Source: an uncultured Bacilli bacterium (GTDB taxonomy: Bacteria; Bacillota_I; Bacilli_A; RF39; UBA660). From it: DNA of 64,000 nucleotides. Made by a program: the position numbers and the translations under genes. Below the pieces are notes generated by a model that saw nothing but the letters and a program-made list of their open reading frames with translations, was not told the DNA's origin and did no database searches. Shown here piece after piece: positions 1-8,912 of this stretch. The stretch is from assembly GCA_949425635.1 (NCBI GenBank), contig CASPWD010000001.1:186001-250000 (forward strand), in the 5' to 3' direction. How positions within the stretch are numbered: position 1 is the stretch's first letter; every line of letters starts with the position of its first letter.

Positions 1-1103
1 AGGAATGCTAATGTAGAATCAAGTCCACCACTAATACCAATGACACACTTTTTCATACCAGTATGTTTAATACGTTTAGCTAAACCACAAGCTTGAATAT
101 TAACAATTTCTGAGCATCTTTCTGCTCTTCTAGATTCATCACTAGGAACGAAAGGATAAGCATCGTAACTTCTCATTAAATCTTTATTTTCATCTTTTAA
201 CTCTATATCTACCACTCTATAATTACTAGCAGCTCCAATACCCATAAAACTAATATCTTTAATTCTATTGTTCATAAGTCTTTGGATATCCACATCAGCA
301 ACTATATGATTCGTTTCAAAATCAAATCTCTTATTTTCTACCAAAGTAGAACCATTTTCACTTATTGCTGCATAACCAGAGAATACCAAATCAGTTGTAG
401 ATTCATTAACTCCAGAAGAACTATAAATATAAGAGCATACATTCTTAGCAGATTGCATATTAATTAAATTCTTACGATATCCATACTTACCAATAACTTC
501 ATTACTAGCAGATAAGTTAAATATCATAGTAGCTCCATTTAAAGCTGCTTCTACACTAGGAGCTTTAGGACTCCATAAATCTTCACATACTTCAATACCA
601 AAAGTAAACTTTTCATCCTTAGTATCTCTAAAAATTAAATCTATTCCAATAGGTACTTCTTTACCAAACATTCTAATTGTTCTACTAGTTAAAGTATTAC
701 TTGTACTAAACCAACGTTTTTCATAGAACTCTCCATAATTAGGAATATAAGTCTTAGGCACAATACCTAGTATCTCTCCCTTGTTAATAACCACAGCACA
801 ATTAAATAATTGATTGTCACATACAATAGGAGCTCCTATAATAGATATAATATCTAATCCTTTAGTTTCATCCATTACTTCTTTAATAGCATCTTTAGAC
901 TTTGTAATTAAGATATCTTGACTAAATAAATCGGCACAAGTATATCCAGTTAAACAAAGCTCCGGAAAAGTTACAATTTGAACTCCTTCTTTTTCTAAAG
1001 ATTTAATTTCTTTAATAACTTCTTTAGTATTAAATTCTACATTAGCTACTTTCAGTTCTGGCACAGAAGCAGCTACTCTTGCATATCCTAATTTTTTATT
1101 CAT
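1..1103 (-). CDS. nadE: Glutamine-dependent NAD+ synthetase, 3' end cut by window edge
   Basis: Open frame of 367 codons from an ATG at 1103, continuing past the left edge, so only the N-terminal part is present. The first ~300 residues form a nitrilase/CN-hydrolase glutaminase domain (FPELCLTGY with the Glu, EVCEDLW with the nucleophile Cys), which supplies ammonia. The start of the synthetase domain is visible as the PP-loop motif SGGLDS close to the edge. The enzyme amidates nicotinate adenine dinucleotide to NAD+ in the cytoplasm. The start codon overlaps the Nudix stop by one base (TAATG), so it is the last gene seen of a pncA-pncB-Nudix-nadE operon. Family identity is clear; the missing C-terminus cannot be checked. 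Confidence 0.95.
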   Translation of the reverse strand, partial: MNKKLGYARVAASVPELKVANVEFNTKEVIKEIKSLEKEGVQIVTFPELCLTGYTCADLFSQDILITKSKDAIKEVMDETKGLDIISIIGAPIVCDNQLFNCAVVINKGEILGIVPKTYIPNYGEFYEKRWFSTSNTLTSRTIRMFGKEVPIGIDLIFRDTKDEKFTFGIEVCEDLWSPKAPSVEAALNGATMIFNLSASNEVIGKYGYRKNLINMQSAKNVCSYIYSSSGVNESTTDLVFSGYAAISENGSTLVENKRFDFETNHIVADVDIQRLMNNRIKDISFMGIGAASNYRVVDIELKDENKDLMRSYDAYPFVPSDESRRAERCSEIVNIQACGLAKRIKHTGMKKCVIGISGGLDSTLAF

Positions 1104-1717
1104 TATAGTACTCCTCTTTTCTTTAATGTATATTCCATTAATGCTATCTTACTATTAGCATCTCTTATCTTAGGTTCTTTTTCATCACCATTTTTTATCA
1201 TATTTAAAATATCATCATATGACATCTCAACATATTCTAATCTTTCACTACCATCAAGTCTCTTTTCTTGAACTTTATAACACCCAACTGCTACAAAAGT
1301 TTTTATAAGTGCCTTACTACATCCTTGATCTTGGTAATGTTCTTCTAATTCATATATTTCTTCTGCAGCATATCCAGTCTCTTCTAAGAGTTCTCTTTCA
1401 GCTGAAACTTTGAAGTCTTCACCTTCATCAACCATTCCAGCCGGAAATTCAACTACAACAGTTTCTTCTGTATTAGGTCTTGACTGAACGATCATTACAA
1501 AATTACCATCTTGAGTAATTGGAATGATAACAACAGCGTCCCCATTACGTTTATTTTTTGTTATTTGTTCACACACTCGTGTACTTCCATCATTTAAAGT
1601 AACTTTATAAACGTTCTTTCCTATATATCCCTCTTGATACGAAGATATAAGTTCAGAATCTTTTACTTTTAAAGAATGAAAGGCTTTAGACATTTTTTCT
1701 TTACTATAAGCATCCAT
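1103..1717 (-). CDS. Nudix hydrolase, ADP-ribose pyrophosphatase type
   Basis: About 204 residues. A complete Nudix box (G-x5-E-x7-RELLEETG) lies near residues 94-116, starting GMVDEGE and ending RELLEETGY. The preceding FPAG and the N-terminal strand-rich region fit the ADP-ribose/NudF-like subgroup, which cleaves ADP-ribose to AMP and ribose 5-phosphate. There is no C-terminal winged helix, so it is not an NrtR regulator. A GTG at 1726 lies inside the GGGTG ribosome-binding site, so the ATG at 1717 is preferred. It sits between pncB and nadE, which suggests recycling of NAD breakdown products. Exact substrate is inferred from context and motif only. Confidence 0.88.
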   Translation of the reverse strand: MDAYSKEKMSKAFHSLKVKDSELISSYQEGYIGKNVYKVTLNDGSTRVCEQITKNKRNGDAVVIIPITQDGNFVMIVQSRPNTEETVVVEFPAGMVDEGEDFKVSAERELLEETGYAAEEIYELEEHYQDQGCSKALIKTFVAVGCYKVQEKRLDGSERLEYVEMSYDDILNMIKNGDEKEPKIRDANSKIALMEYTLKKRGVL

Positions 1718-1742
1718 CATTATCACCCATATTCCTCTTATA

Positions 1743-3215
1743 TTATAACCTTTTTTCTAATTTAGTATCAATATCATATTCAACAGTTTGCTCTTTAGCT
1801 TGTCTAATAAGTTCTTTTTTTAGTTTTAATAATTTTCTTGTTAAATCAACATAATATCCATGTGGATTTTCATCTCTCTTAACTTCTGGATACAATGTAG
1901 ACATTTCTTTAGCACAATAAGCTTGTTTTTCAAGTAATGTTGGATCTTCCCAAACTTGTTCTCCATCTACAAAGATTGCTTCTTGTAATTCTCTTACTTC
2001 ATAATTTTTAATAGTTAAAGTATTATGTTCATTAACAGGGTCAATTAAAGTAAATTTATTTCTTGGAATATTTTCTTCATGTAATGCAATAACATCACCT
2101 AAGGCATATCCAGTAGTTTTATCATAGAATCTATATACTTTTTTAAATCCAGGAGTAATAGCTTTTGCAGCATCATTACTTACTTTAATTCTTGATACAA
2201 ATTCACCATTTTGTTTAACAGCAACATTTTTATATACACAACCAACTCTAGCCTTATCAGGTAAAACAATATTATCCCCTAAACCAATAGAATCTATTAC
2301 AGCACCTTGTTCTTTTAATGATTTAATAGTTTTTTCATTTAAACCATTTGATAAAGTAATCTTAGTATCATCTAAACCAGCTTCAACTAACATTTTCTTA
2401 GCTTCTTTAGATAGATAAGCTAAATCTCCAGAATCAATTCGAATACCTTTTAATTTATATCCATTAGGTATTAAGAATTCTTTTGCTACTCGAATAGCAT
2501 TAGGTACACCACTCTTTAATACATCATAAGTATCTACAAGTAATACACAATTATTTGGATAAGCTTTAGCATAATTTAAGAAAGCTTCGTATTCAGAATC
2601 GGCTTCTGTTACCAAACTATGTGCCATAGTACCAAGTACTGGAACTCCATATTCTTGTCCTGCTAATACATTTGAAGTACCCACACATCCAGCTATAATT
2701 GCACACTTACTAGCTTCAACAGCTGCATCTGGACCAAGTGCACGACGAGCACCAAATTCCATAATACCAATTCCATCTGCTGCTTCAACAACTCTTCTTG
2801 CTGCAGTAGTATGAATAATACCTGCATTTAAATAACTTAGTAAAATTGTTTCAATAATTTGAGCCTCTATAATAGGAGCTTTTACTGTAACAATTGGTTC
2901 ATTTGCAAATACAGGAGTTCCATCTGGTACTGCATAAATTGATCCAGTAAATTTAAAGTCTTTTAAATAATTTAAGAATTCTTCAGTAAATTGACCAGTT
3001 GTTCTTAAATATTCTATATCTTCTTCATTAAAATGTGCATTATTGATAAAATTAATAATTCTATCAACGCCACCCATTACTGCATATCCACCATCTAATG
3101 GATTTTTTCTAAAGAATGCATCAAATACTGCTTCTTCATCTTTTTTGCCAGCTGTAAAATAAGCTTGGCTCATTGTTAATTCATAAAAATCTGTCATCAT
3201 TGTTAAATTTCTCAT
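1743..3215 (-). CDS. pncB: Nicotinate phosphoribosyltransferase
   Basis: 490 residues, normal for the long bacterial PncB type. It converts nicotinate plus PRPP (with ATP hydrolysis) to nicotinate mononucleotide in the Preiss-Handler NAD salvage route. Recognisable family stretches are MTDFYELTMSQAYF at the N-terminus, FGARRALGPDAA near residue 150, GTMAHSL, and IRIDSGDLAYLSK near residue 260. ATG at 3215 has a GAGGT ribosome-binding site. The pncA stop lies 3 bases upstream, so the genes are translationally close. The product of PncA is the substrate of this enzyme, matching the gene order. Confidence 0.96.
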   Translation of the reverse strand: MRNLTMMTDFYELTMSQAYFTAGKKDEEAVFDAFFRKNPLDGGYAVMGGVDRIINFINNAHFNEEDIEYLRTTGQFTEEFLNYLKDFKFTGSIYAVPDGTPVFANEPIVTVKAPIIEAQIIETILLSYLNAGIIHTTAARRVVEAADGIGIMEFGARRALGPDAAVEASKCAIIAGCVGTSNVLAGQEYGVPVLGTMAHSLVTEADSEYEAFLNYAKAYPNNCVLLVDTYDVLKSGVPNAIRVAKEFLIPNGYKLKGIRIDSGDLAYLSKEAKKMLVEAGLDDTKITLSNGLNEKTIKSLKEQGAVIDSIGLGDNIVLPDKARVGCVYKNVAVKQNGEFVSRIKVSNDAAKAITPGFKKVYRFYDKTTGYALGDVIALHEENIPRNKFTLIDPVNEHNTLTIKNYEVRELQEAIFVDGEQVWEDPTLLEKQAYCAKEMSTLYPEVKRDENPHGYYVDLTRKLLKLKKELIRQAKEQTVEYDIDTKLEKRL

Positions 3216-3217
3216 AA

Positions 3218-3829
3218 TTACGCTACCTCTTTCATTGTTTTTACAAGTCTTACACCAGTATTTTCCATAACTGTATAAGCTCTTTCATTATTTTCTTTTC
3301 TATCATGAACTCCTGGAATATGAAATGTTTCAACAGCATTCTTAGGTACTACTATTTCTACATTCATATTTAATTCATCAAAGAAATTTCTAAGTGCTAT
3401 TGCAAAGTTTTGAATACAAATATCTGTACAACATCCTACTATTACAACTCTTTTAAGACTTACCATTTCCATTAACATTTCCATCATACCTGGTGCAAAT
3501 AATGCACAAGTTGAATTCTTGTAGAATGTCCTATCTGCATATTGTTCATATACTGATAACTCTTTAATTGTTTGTGATTCTTCATCACCCATGCAATGTT
3601 CTGCATATCTTTTTAGTTCAACACTATTCTTTGTATGTTTATCATTTACTACAAAGAAACCTTCACCTTTCATTAATTCTTCTCTAATAATAGGAATTAT
3701 ATTAGGAACAATCTCTTTAATACTTGGATCAGCTAAAGCTCCTTTCTCACAGAATCCTACATTCATATCTATTAGGAATACTGCCTCTTCCATTTCAGTA
3801 ATATTTTTTTTAATTACTTGTTCTTTCAT
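3218..3829 (-). CDS. pncA: Nicotinamidase (cysteine hydrolase)
   Basis: 203 residues of the isochorismatase-like cysteine hydrolase fold. It deamidates nicotinamide to nicotinate. The catalytic triad is visible as D21 (FLIDMNVGF), K104 (TFYKNST) and C138 (GCCTDIC), and the metal ligands as D63, H65 and H78. These are the residues known for PncA. It is the first gene of the NAD salvage operon, directly behind a consensus promoter at 3950-3978. The ATG at 3829 is preceded by an AAGAAGAGA sequence serving as a modest ribosome-binding site. The leader of about 110 nt contains repeated TTAATAACA-like elements that could be regulatory. Confidence 0.95.
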   Translation of the reverse strand: MKEQVIKKNITEMEEAVFLIDMNVGFCEKGALADPSIKEIVPNIIPIIREELMKGEGFFVVNDKHTKNSVELKRYAEHCMGDEESQTIKELSVYEQYADRTFYKNSTCALFAPGMMEMLMEMVSLKRVVIVGCCTDICIQNFAIALRNFFDELNMNVEIVVPKNAVETFHIPGVHDRKENNERAYTVMENTGVRLVKTMKEVA

Positions 3830-3939
3830 TTTTAATCTCTTCTTTCTTATTTATATTTTGTTAATAACAGTTTTTAAAATAATGATAATATCTTTTTGTT
3901 AATATCAAAATTTTATTTTTTATGGCTTCTCTCGCCATC

Positions 3940-3964
3940 TGTTACTAACATTATATTAATAACA
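3940..3964. promoter_or_regulatory. Inverted repeat covering the -10 of the pncA promoter, candidate operator
   Basis: TGTTACTAA (3940-3948) and TTAATAACA (3956-3964) form an inverted repeat (8 of 9 paired) with a 7-base spacer, centred on the -10 hexamer. The half-site TTAATAACA recurs exactly at 3861-3869, inside a small palindrome TGTTA-A-TAACA (3859-3869), and imperfectly at 3899-3907. Repression by an NAD-responsive regulator is an inference. The NrtR-type gene at 10069 is one candidate, but no matching repeat was found in its own promoter. Confidence 0.5.
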
Positions 3965-3978
3965 AAACGATTTGTCAA
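3950..3978 (-). promoter_or_regulatory. Consensus sigma-A promoter of the pncA operon
   Basis: On the minus strand a perfect -35 TTGACA (3973-3978) and perfect -10 TATAAT (3950-3955) are separated by 17 bases. The predicted start is about 110 nt upstream of pncA. Confidence 0.9.
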
Positions 3979-4013
3979 CTACTTTTTAACAAAAAATTAA
4001 AAAGATTTTAAAA

Positions 4014-4044
4014 AATTTAAAAAAAGGCCTATTTTTAGCCTTTT
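4014..4044 (-). terminator. Rho-independent terminator of the XRE gene at 4045
   Basis: Stem AAAAGGC (4022-4028) with GCCTTTT (4038-4044), 9-base loop, then a T-rich run on the minus strand. It directly follows the stop codon. Confidence 0.8.
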
Positions 4045-5256
4045 CTACCACGCATAGCTATAAGGATAATTTCCTTTTTGATCTTCCTCTATCATATATA
4101 AATTATCTTGTAATGCACCTAAAGCAGGATGAGTATATTGCTGCATAGCTTCCTTAAAAGATTGGTCATCAACTATACGCTTTTCAATTTCTTTCATTTC
4201 ATTATATAAACTTAACTGATCTTCATTTGCCTTTCCATCATTTACAATATCAGATAAATACACATCATCAATCATCAAATCAATATTAACATAGTAAATA
4301 TTTCCCCCTCTTACCAAATAGCCTAACAAGAATTTATAATCTTTTTCACTACCAAACCATTTAGTACTTTTCCTAATCCTTGATTCAGTTAAATGAGAAT
4401 AATCAATTTGGTCATATTTACCAGCTTCTGTAACAATCTCACTACTTATTGTCTTATTAAAAAGTTCAACTATATCTTCCTTTTTAATATTATTTAGCTT
4501 CAATTTTTTTAAATCATCCAGTGTAATTTCTTTCTTAAACTTCTTATCTTCAAAAAAATCACTAATACTAAGTAAATCATTCAAATATTCGCTATTATTC
4601 ATTAAACTTGGATGATCTGATGAAGGTTCATAACTATAAAACCAAGAGTCTACTGGATCTTCTCCATTTGTAGGTAAATAATTAAATCCTTTCAAGTATT
4701 GATACTTTAAATTATCACAATCATATCCATAATAATGAGCATTATCTAAATTATCATAAGAATATTCGATATAAAAACTACAAACCCAGCCATTACCCAT
4801 TTCTTTAAAAGAATACCTATAAGGAAAATAAACCAACTTTTTTTCACCAGCTTGATAATTATCTAAAATCTTCTGAAGTTCATTTAATCTAATTCTATTT
4901 ACACTATAAATTACTCCAAACATTATAATTAGTAAACAAATAACTAGTCCACTTATCCTCAAAACCTTATTAATCTTTCTCTTCTTATCCTTATCAGATA
5001 AATCTATTATATTCATAATTGTCTTTTCAACTTCTCCTTTTTTAACATTATTTTCTCCATTTAACAGTTCCACCACTTCAATATCTAATATCTCACATAT
5101 TTTTTTAAATAAAGATACATCAGGTAAATAATGTCCATTCTCCCAACGTGAAACTGTCTTATCTGTGACATTTAACATCTCAGCAAATTTCTTTTGCGTA
5201 ATATCCTTTAATTTTCTTTTTTCAGCTATAAACTTCCCAATTTTTTCTTGATCCAT
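4045..5256 (-). CDS. XRE-family HTH protein with one membrane helix and an extracytoplasmic domain
   Basis: 403 residues. Residues ~5-60 are a Cro/C1-type HTH (QKKFAEMLNVTDKTVSRWENG) followed by the usual LPDVSLFKKICEILDI helix. A single hydrophobic helix near residues 95-117 precedes a ~285-residue C-terminal region of no recognised family, rich in Tyr and Asp, predicted outside the membrane. The layout is that of a membrane-tethered transcription regulator that could sense an external signal; this is inference. Two further proteins with the same architecture lie at 6662 and 7689. Its own terminator is at 4014-4044. The ATG has a GGAGAA ribosome-binding site. Confidence 0.8.
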   Translation of the reverse strand: MDQEKIGKFIAEKRKLKDITQKKFAEMLNVTDKTVSRWENGHYLPDVSLFKKICEILDIEVVELLNGENNVKKGEVEKTIMNIIDLSDKDKKRKINKVLRISGLVICLLIIMFGVIYSVNRIRLNELQKILDNYQAGEKKLVYFPYRYSFKEMGNGWVCSFYIEYSYDNLDNAHYYGYDCDNLKYQYLKGFNYLPTNGEDPVDSWFYSYEPSSDHPSLMNNSEYLNDLLSISDFFEDKKFKKEITLDDLKKLKLNNIKKEDIVELFNKTISSEIVTEAGKYDQIDYSHLTESRIRKSTKWFGSEKDYKFLLGYLVRGGNIYYVNIDLMIDDVYLSDIVNDGKANEDQLSLYNEMKEIEKRIVDDQSFKEAMQQYTHPALGALQDNLYMIEEDQKGNYPYSYAW

Positions 5257-5325
5257 AATTTTCTCCTTTCCAACTTCAGTCTAGCAATCATTAACTAATT
5301 TTAACATACCATAAACATAGAATTA

Positions 5326-5355
5326 AAAAAAGAAATAGCTTTTACACTATCTCTT
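5326..5355 (-). terminator. Terminator of the LysM amidase gene
   Basis: AGAAATAG (5331-5338) pairs with CTATCTCT (5347-5354) with one wobble, and a run of seven T follows on the minus strand. The stem overlaps the stop codon. Confidence 0.75.
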
Positions 5356-6583
5356 ATGGCAATTGTAATATTTGCCCAATACTTAAATTAGTCGTCGGTA
5401 AATTATTTAAATTAATTAAATCTGTCACAGTTGTTCCATTGTTCTGTGCTATCTTATATAAAGTATCTCCACTTTTAACAACATACTGTTTATTACTTGT
5501 TGTTCCTCCACTTTTAGGAACCAATAGCTTCTGTCCAATACTCAACAAATCACTCTTTAGATTGTTGATATCCTTTAAGTTATTAACAGTTGTTCCATGC
5601 TTACTAGCAATCGACCATAAACTATCTCCACTCTTAACAACATATGTATCATATTGACTTGTACTTGGAGTACCTCCTGTACTAGTTCCGCTTACCAATA
5701 ACTTCTGATTAATAGATAAAGTATTACTTGTTAAATTGTTCATCTTCTTTAGGTCATCTACACTTAAACCATATTGTTTAGCAATACCATATAAAGTATC
5801 TCCACTCTTAACTGTATAATAAACACCTACATCTGGACTCGAACTAGTATCTTTAACTAATAATCTTTGACCTACTGTAATCATATTACTAGATAAGTTG
5901 TTCATATCTTTTAACTTATCAACAGTAAGTCCATATTTATTAGCAATACTCCATAAACTATCCCCTTTTTGTACAATATAGTAATTTTCATTTGCCATCG
6001 TACCACTATAACTATAAGGAACCCCTACATATTCAGCTATCGCTTTAACAACAGCTTCTGCATAATCTTTCCAATTTTTTTTTAACAACTCAGCATCTTG
6101 TGCATTATCTAAAAATCCATATTCCACTATAACAGCTTCAGTATTACCTGTATTACGATGTATAAAATAATAATCCTTACTTGGATCAGATGGATATCTT
6201 CTTTGATAATACTTTCTTACATCTCTACCATTATTTTCAAGTTCATTAGTAATCCTCTTACTAAAAGCATCAGAATTTCTCAGTGCATATATAACTTCAG
6301 CTCCTTGACCTCCACCAGCATTGATATGATTACTAACAACTAATACATCACTGCCACTACCATAAGGGGCTACTATTCTTTGAACTCTATCATTAGGTTC
6401 AATAGTCTCATCAGTCGTTCTAACCATAGTATTGGGAACACCTAACTGATCCAATCTTTCATGAATATACTGACTTATCTTTAAAGTATACTCTTTTTCT
6501 ATAATACCATTTCCACTAGAACCTGGATCAGATCCTCCATGTCCAGAGTCAATGACAACTTTTTTTGGTGCTCTAAAATCCAT
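5354..6583 (-). CDS. N-acetylmuramoyl-L-alanine amidase with four LysM repeats
   Basis: 409 residues. Residues ~8-185 are an Amidase_3 zinc domain (VVIDSGHGGSDPGSSG with the first metal His, then the Glu, VVSNHINAGGG and VIVEYGFLDN), which cuts the amide bond between MurNAc and the stem peptide. Four LysM peptidoglycan-binding repeats follow, each opening with a Y-x-V-x-x-GDS/TL motif and ending in a GQ/NQ-x-L-x-V type segment. No N-terminal signal peptide is visible, so export must be non-classical or occur at lysis. A GTG at 6592 lies within the GAGGTG ribosome-binding site, and the ATG at 6583 with 6-base spacing is the better start. No phage genes surround it. It sits between membrane-anchored XRE genes. 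Confidence 0.92.
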   Translation of the reverse strand: MDFRAPKKVVIDSGHGGSDPGSSGNGIIEKEYTLKISQYIHERLDQLGVPNTMVRTTDETIEPNDRVQRIVAPYGSGSDVLVVSNHINAGGGQGAEVIYALRNSDAFSKRITNELENNGRDVRKYYQRRYPSDPSKDYYFIHRNTGNTEAVIVEYGFLDNAQDAELLKKNWKDYAEAVVKAIAEYVGVPYSYSGTMANENYYIVQKGDSLWSIANKYGLTVDKLKDMNNLSSNMITVGQRLLVKDTSSSPDVGVYYTVKSGDTLYGIAKQYGLSVDDLKKMNNLTSNTLSINQKLLVSGTSTGGTPSTSQYDTYVVKSGDSLWSIASKHGTTVNNLKDINNLKSDLLSIGQKLLVPKSGGTTSNKQYVVKSGDTLYKIAQNNGTTVTDLINLNNLPTTNLSIGQILQLP

Positions 6584-6629
6584 GTTATTCACCTCAATAT
6601 AATCTATGACAAATAACCAATTTAGACAC

Positions 6630-6660
6630 TAAAAAACATAAAACTTTTAAGCTCTATGTC
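6630..6660 (-). terminator. Probable terminator of the XRE gene at 6662
   Basis: On the minus strand ACATA and TATGT arms enclose an inner partly paired region and are followed by TTTTTT. The hairpin lies immediately after the stop codon. The stem is AT-rich and weak. Confidence 0.5.
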
Positions 6661-6661
6661 T

Positions 6662-7663
6662 TTATATTCTTTCTATTGATTCAAAGTACACTTTATCATC
6701 TTTTAATTTTAAAGTATACCTAAATGTATTAAACTCATCACTTAAATCACCATATTCTTCATCATTTTTTACCTGAACCATATAATTATAACCTGAAATA
6801 TCATTATAAAAAGAAGTAAATTCTGAATATTCATAATAAGTTAAAAAAGCTATTTTAAAGTCTATAATCACTTTTTCTTCACTTTTACTTACATTTCTAA
6901 TATCAAAATATATTTTTTTACTATCTTCTCTTCTATAGTTTATTTCACTATAAGAAATGATTCCGTTATAACAATTAAAATTAATACTATTTTGAATAGT
7001 ATAATAAACACCATCTTTTAAATAATTCTGCAAAAAAGTATCATCTTCAAAAACCAAATCATATAAATCTTCACTTCTAGCTTGAAAATAATAATCAAGA
7101 GAATTATCTTTTTTATACTTGTTCAAAACCAAATACATTTTTTCATCATCAGACAAGTCATCGTTAGTTATAATGTCTTCATTATTATCAAACAATTTCT
7201 GTAACAGACTTTTATTTATATTACTACTAAAATCAATATAACTTAAAGCTTCTTGAACTAACACATCATCTTTATCAATACTTTTATATTTTTCATTTCG
7301 ATTATACATATCATTAATTAGAAAAAATCCAAAAGCAAAAATTAAAGTAACAGCCAATATTGACAAACTAAATACACAAAACCTACTATAATTACTAACA
7401 TCATTATTTTTTTTAACAAGAGCATTTTTTTTAGAAGATTCTCTTTTCCCACTCATTCTTTCTCCAGTAAGAAGTTCGTCCACACTTATATCTAATATTT
7501 CACATAAATCAAGTAATAAAATTACATCTGGTGAATTAATTCCATTCTCCCATTTTGATACAGACTGACAAGTAATTCCAAGTTTCTTAGCAACTTCATC
7601 TTGGGTAAGCCCTTTTTCCTTTCTTAATTCTGCAATAAATTTTCCTACTTTTACTTGATTCAT
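6662..7663 (-). CDS. XRE-family HTH protein, membrane-anchored (paralogue A)
   Basis: 333 residues: HTH domain at residues ~6-62 (LTQDEVAKKLGITCQSVSKW), a polar linker, one membrane helix near residues 97-118, and an external C-terminal domain of about 215 residues. The C-terminal domain is clearly homologous to that of the next gene upstream (shared EALSYIDF/EALSYVNF, DDEKMYLVLNK/DEKMYLALSK and a closing KVYFESIERI/KLYFESMERM). The pair therefore arose by duplication. Likely a tethered regulator; the signal and targets are unknown. The gene is 25 bases downstream of its paralogue, probably in one transcript. Confidence 0.8.
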   Translation of the reverse strand: MNQVKVGKFIAELRKEKGLTQDEVAKKLGITCQSVSKWENGINSPDVILLLDLCEILDISVDELLTGERMSGKRESSKKNALVKKNNDVSNYSRFCVFSLSILAVTLIFAFGFFLINDMYNRNEKYKSIDKDDVLVQEALSYIDFSSNINKSLLQKLFDNNEDIITNDDLSDDEKMYLVLNKYKKDNSLDYYFQARSEDLYDLVFEDDTFLQNYLKDGVYYTIQNSINFNCYNGIISYSEINYRREDSKKIYFDIRNVSKSEEKVIIDFKIAFLTYYEYSEFTSFYNDISGYNYMVQVKNDEEYGDLSDEFNTFRYTLKLKDDKVYFESIERI

Positions 7664-7688
7664 TTTCTTTTACTCCCACTAAACAATT

Positions 7689-8753
7689 CTACATTCTTTC
7701 CATAGATTCAAAATACAATTTATCATCAACTATCTTTAAAGTATATCTATACTTATTATACTTATCACTTAATATTCCGTTATATATCTTATGAGTATCA
7801 TTCCATTTTAAATGATCTTCCGCAAGTTCTACTCCTACTTGATCTCCTATAGTCTTATAAACAAAACATTTTGGGTCAACACTACTTTCATCTAATTCAT
7901 ATCGAAGATAACCCAATTTAAATTCCAATACTAATTTATCTTTATTTCTTTTAACATCTAAAATATCAAAAACATATCTAGGTTCGTCTAATTCGCCTCC
8001 TGGATCACCAATTGCACTATACAAACCTCTTTCATATATTAAATCAATGCTATCCTGAATTAAATAATGTTTACCATTTTCTTTATAGTTATTAATAAAT
8101 GAAGTATCCTCAAAAACAAGATTATCTAATTCTTCTGGTTTAAAATAACAATCAACACAATAATATATATACCCTCCATTATCCTTGCTAAACTTAGATA
8201 AAGCTAAATACATTTTTTCGTCTATATTAAAATCTTCCTTAGTTATCTTGTCTTCGTTTTTATCAAATATTTTTTCTACCAATTTTTCATTAAGATGTAA
8301 CATAAAATTAACATAACTTAATGCTTCTGGAATCATCTCATCATCTTTCTCCAACTGAATAAATTCATTTGTATAATTTGAATTTTCACTTTCTTGGTTA
8401 TGATTAAATTTCTGAAAGACTACACCAATACAAATAACAACAACTAAAAATACTATAAGACCATATATCAAATATTTTTTCTTTTTAGTAATTTTATTTT
8501 CGATTATATTATTTTCTTTAACATCAGATACATCATGACAATTTTCTCTCTTGCCTCTCAAAAGCTCCTCCACAGTTACTCCAAGCATTCCACTCAAATC
8601 TTTTAAAATAGATATATCAGGAACATTTACTCCACGTTCCCACTTTGACACAGATTGACTTGTAATACCCAGCTTTCTAGCAATATCATCTTGTGTAAGA
8701 CCACGTTCCTTCCTAACTTTTGCAATAAATTCGCCAATATTATTTTGATTCAT
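7689..8753 (-). CDS. XRE-family HTH protein, membrane-anchored (paralogue B)
   Basis: 354 residues with the same plan as its neighbour: HTH at residues ~6-62 (LTQDDIARKLGITSQSVSKW), a Lys-rich stretch before a membrane helix near residues 93-113 (positive-inside, placing the HTH in the cytoplasm), then an external domain. That domain matches paralogue A but has an extra segment near residues 270-325 with Cys and Pro-Lys. The start is an ATG at 8753. First gene of a two-gene unit; no clear operator was identified upstream. No named family fits the C-terminal domain. Confidence 0.8.
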   Translation of the reverse strand: MNQNNIGEFIAKVRKERGLTQDDIARKLGITSQSVSKWERGVNVPDISILKDLSGMLGVTVEELLRGKRENCHDVSDVKENNIIENKITKKKKYLIYGLIVFLVVVICIGVVFQKFNHNQESENSNYTNEFIQLEKDDEMIPEALSYVNFMLHLNEKLVEKIFDKNEDKITKEDFNIDEKMYLALSKFSKDNGGYIYYCVDCYFKPEELDNLVFEDTSFINNYKENGKHYLIQDSIDLIYERGLYSAIGDPGGELDEPRYVFDILDVKRNKDKLVLEFKLGYLRYELDESSVDPKCFVYKTIGDQVGVELAEDHLKWNDTHKIYNGILSDKYNKYRYTLKIVDDKLYFESMERM

Positions 8754-8864
8754 ATATATAATTCTCCTACTTCTATATTGATACTATCTCTATTTCAATC
8801 ATTATATCATTTTTCAATTGATTTTAAAGAAACCACTGCGTTAATTGAACTAACCTAAAAGGCT

Positions 8865-8894
8865 AATTAAAAAAGAATGACCTAAATCATTCTT
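8865..8894 (-). terminator. Terminator of the unknown gene at 8913
   Basis: Perfect 8-bp stem AAGAATGA (8873-8880) with TCATTCTT (8887-8894), 6-base loop, and TTTTTTAATT following on the minus strand. Confidence 0.85.
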
Positions 8895-8912
8895 GAAATA
8901 AACGTCAACTCT

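Noticed and set aside
1103-1717. Nudix gene as NrtR regulator of the operon
   Set aside because: It has a complete catalytic Nudix box and no C-terminal winged helix; the regulator candidate is the gene at 10069.
3591-3902. 103-codon plus-strand frame opposite pncA
   Set aside because: It is the antisense shadow of a gene with a complete catalytic triad; no ribosome-binding site.
5600-6000. DNA repeats in the LysM gene as mobile or satellite repeats
   Set aside because: They encode the four LysM repeats in frame and diverge at the DNA level.
5354-6583. LysM amidase as prophage endolysin
   Set aside because: No holin, integrase or other phage genes lie around it, and the neighbours are chromosomal.
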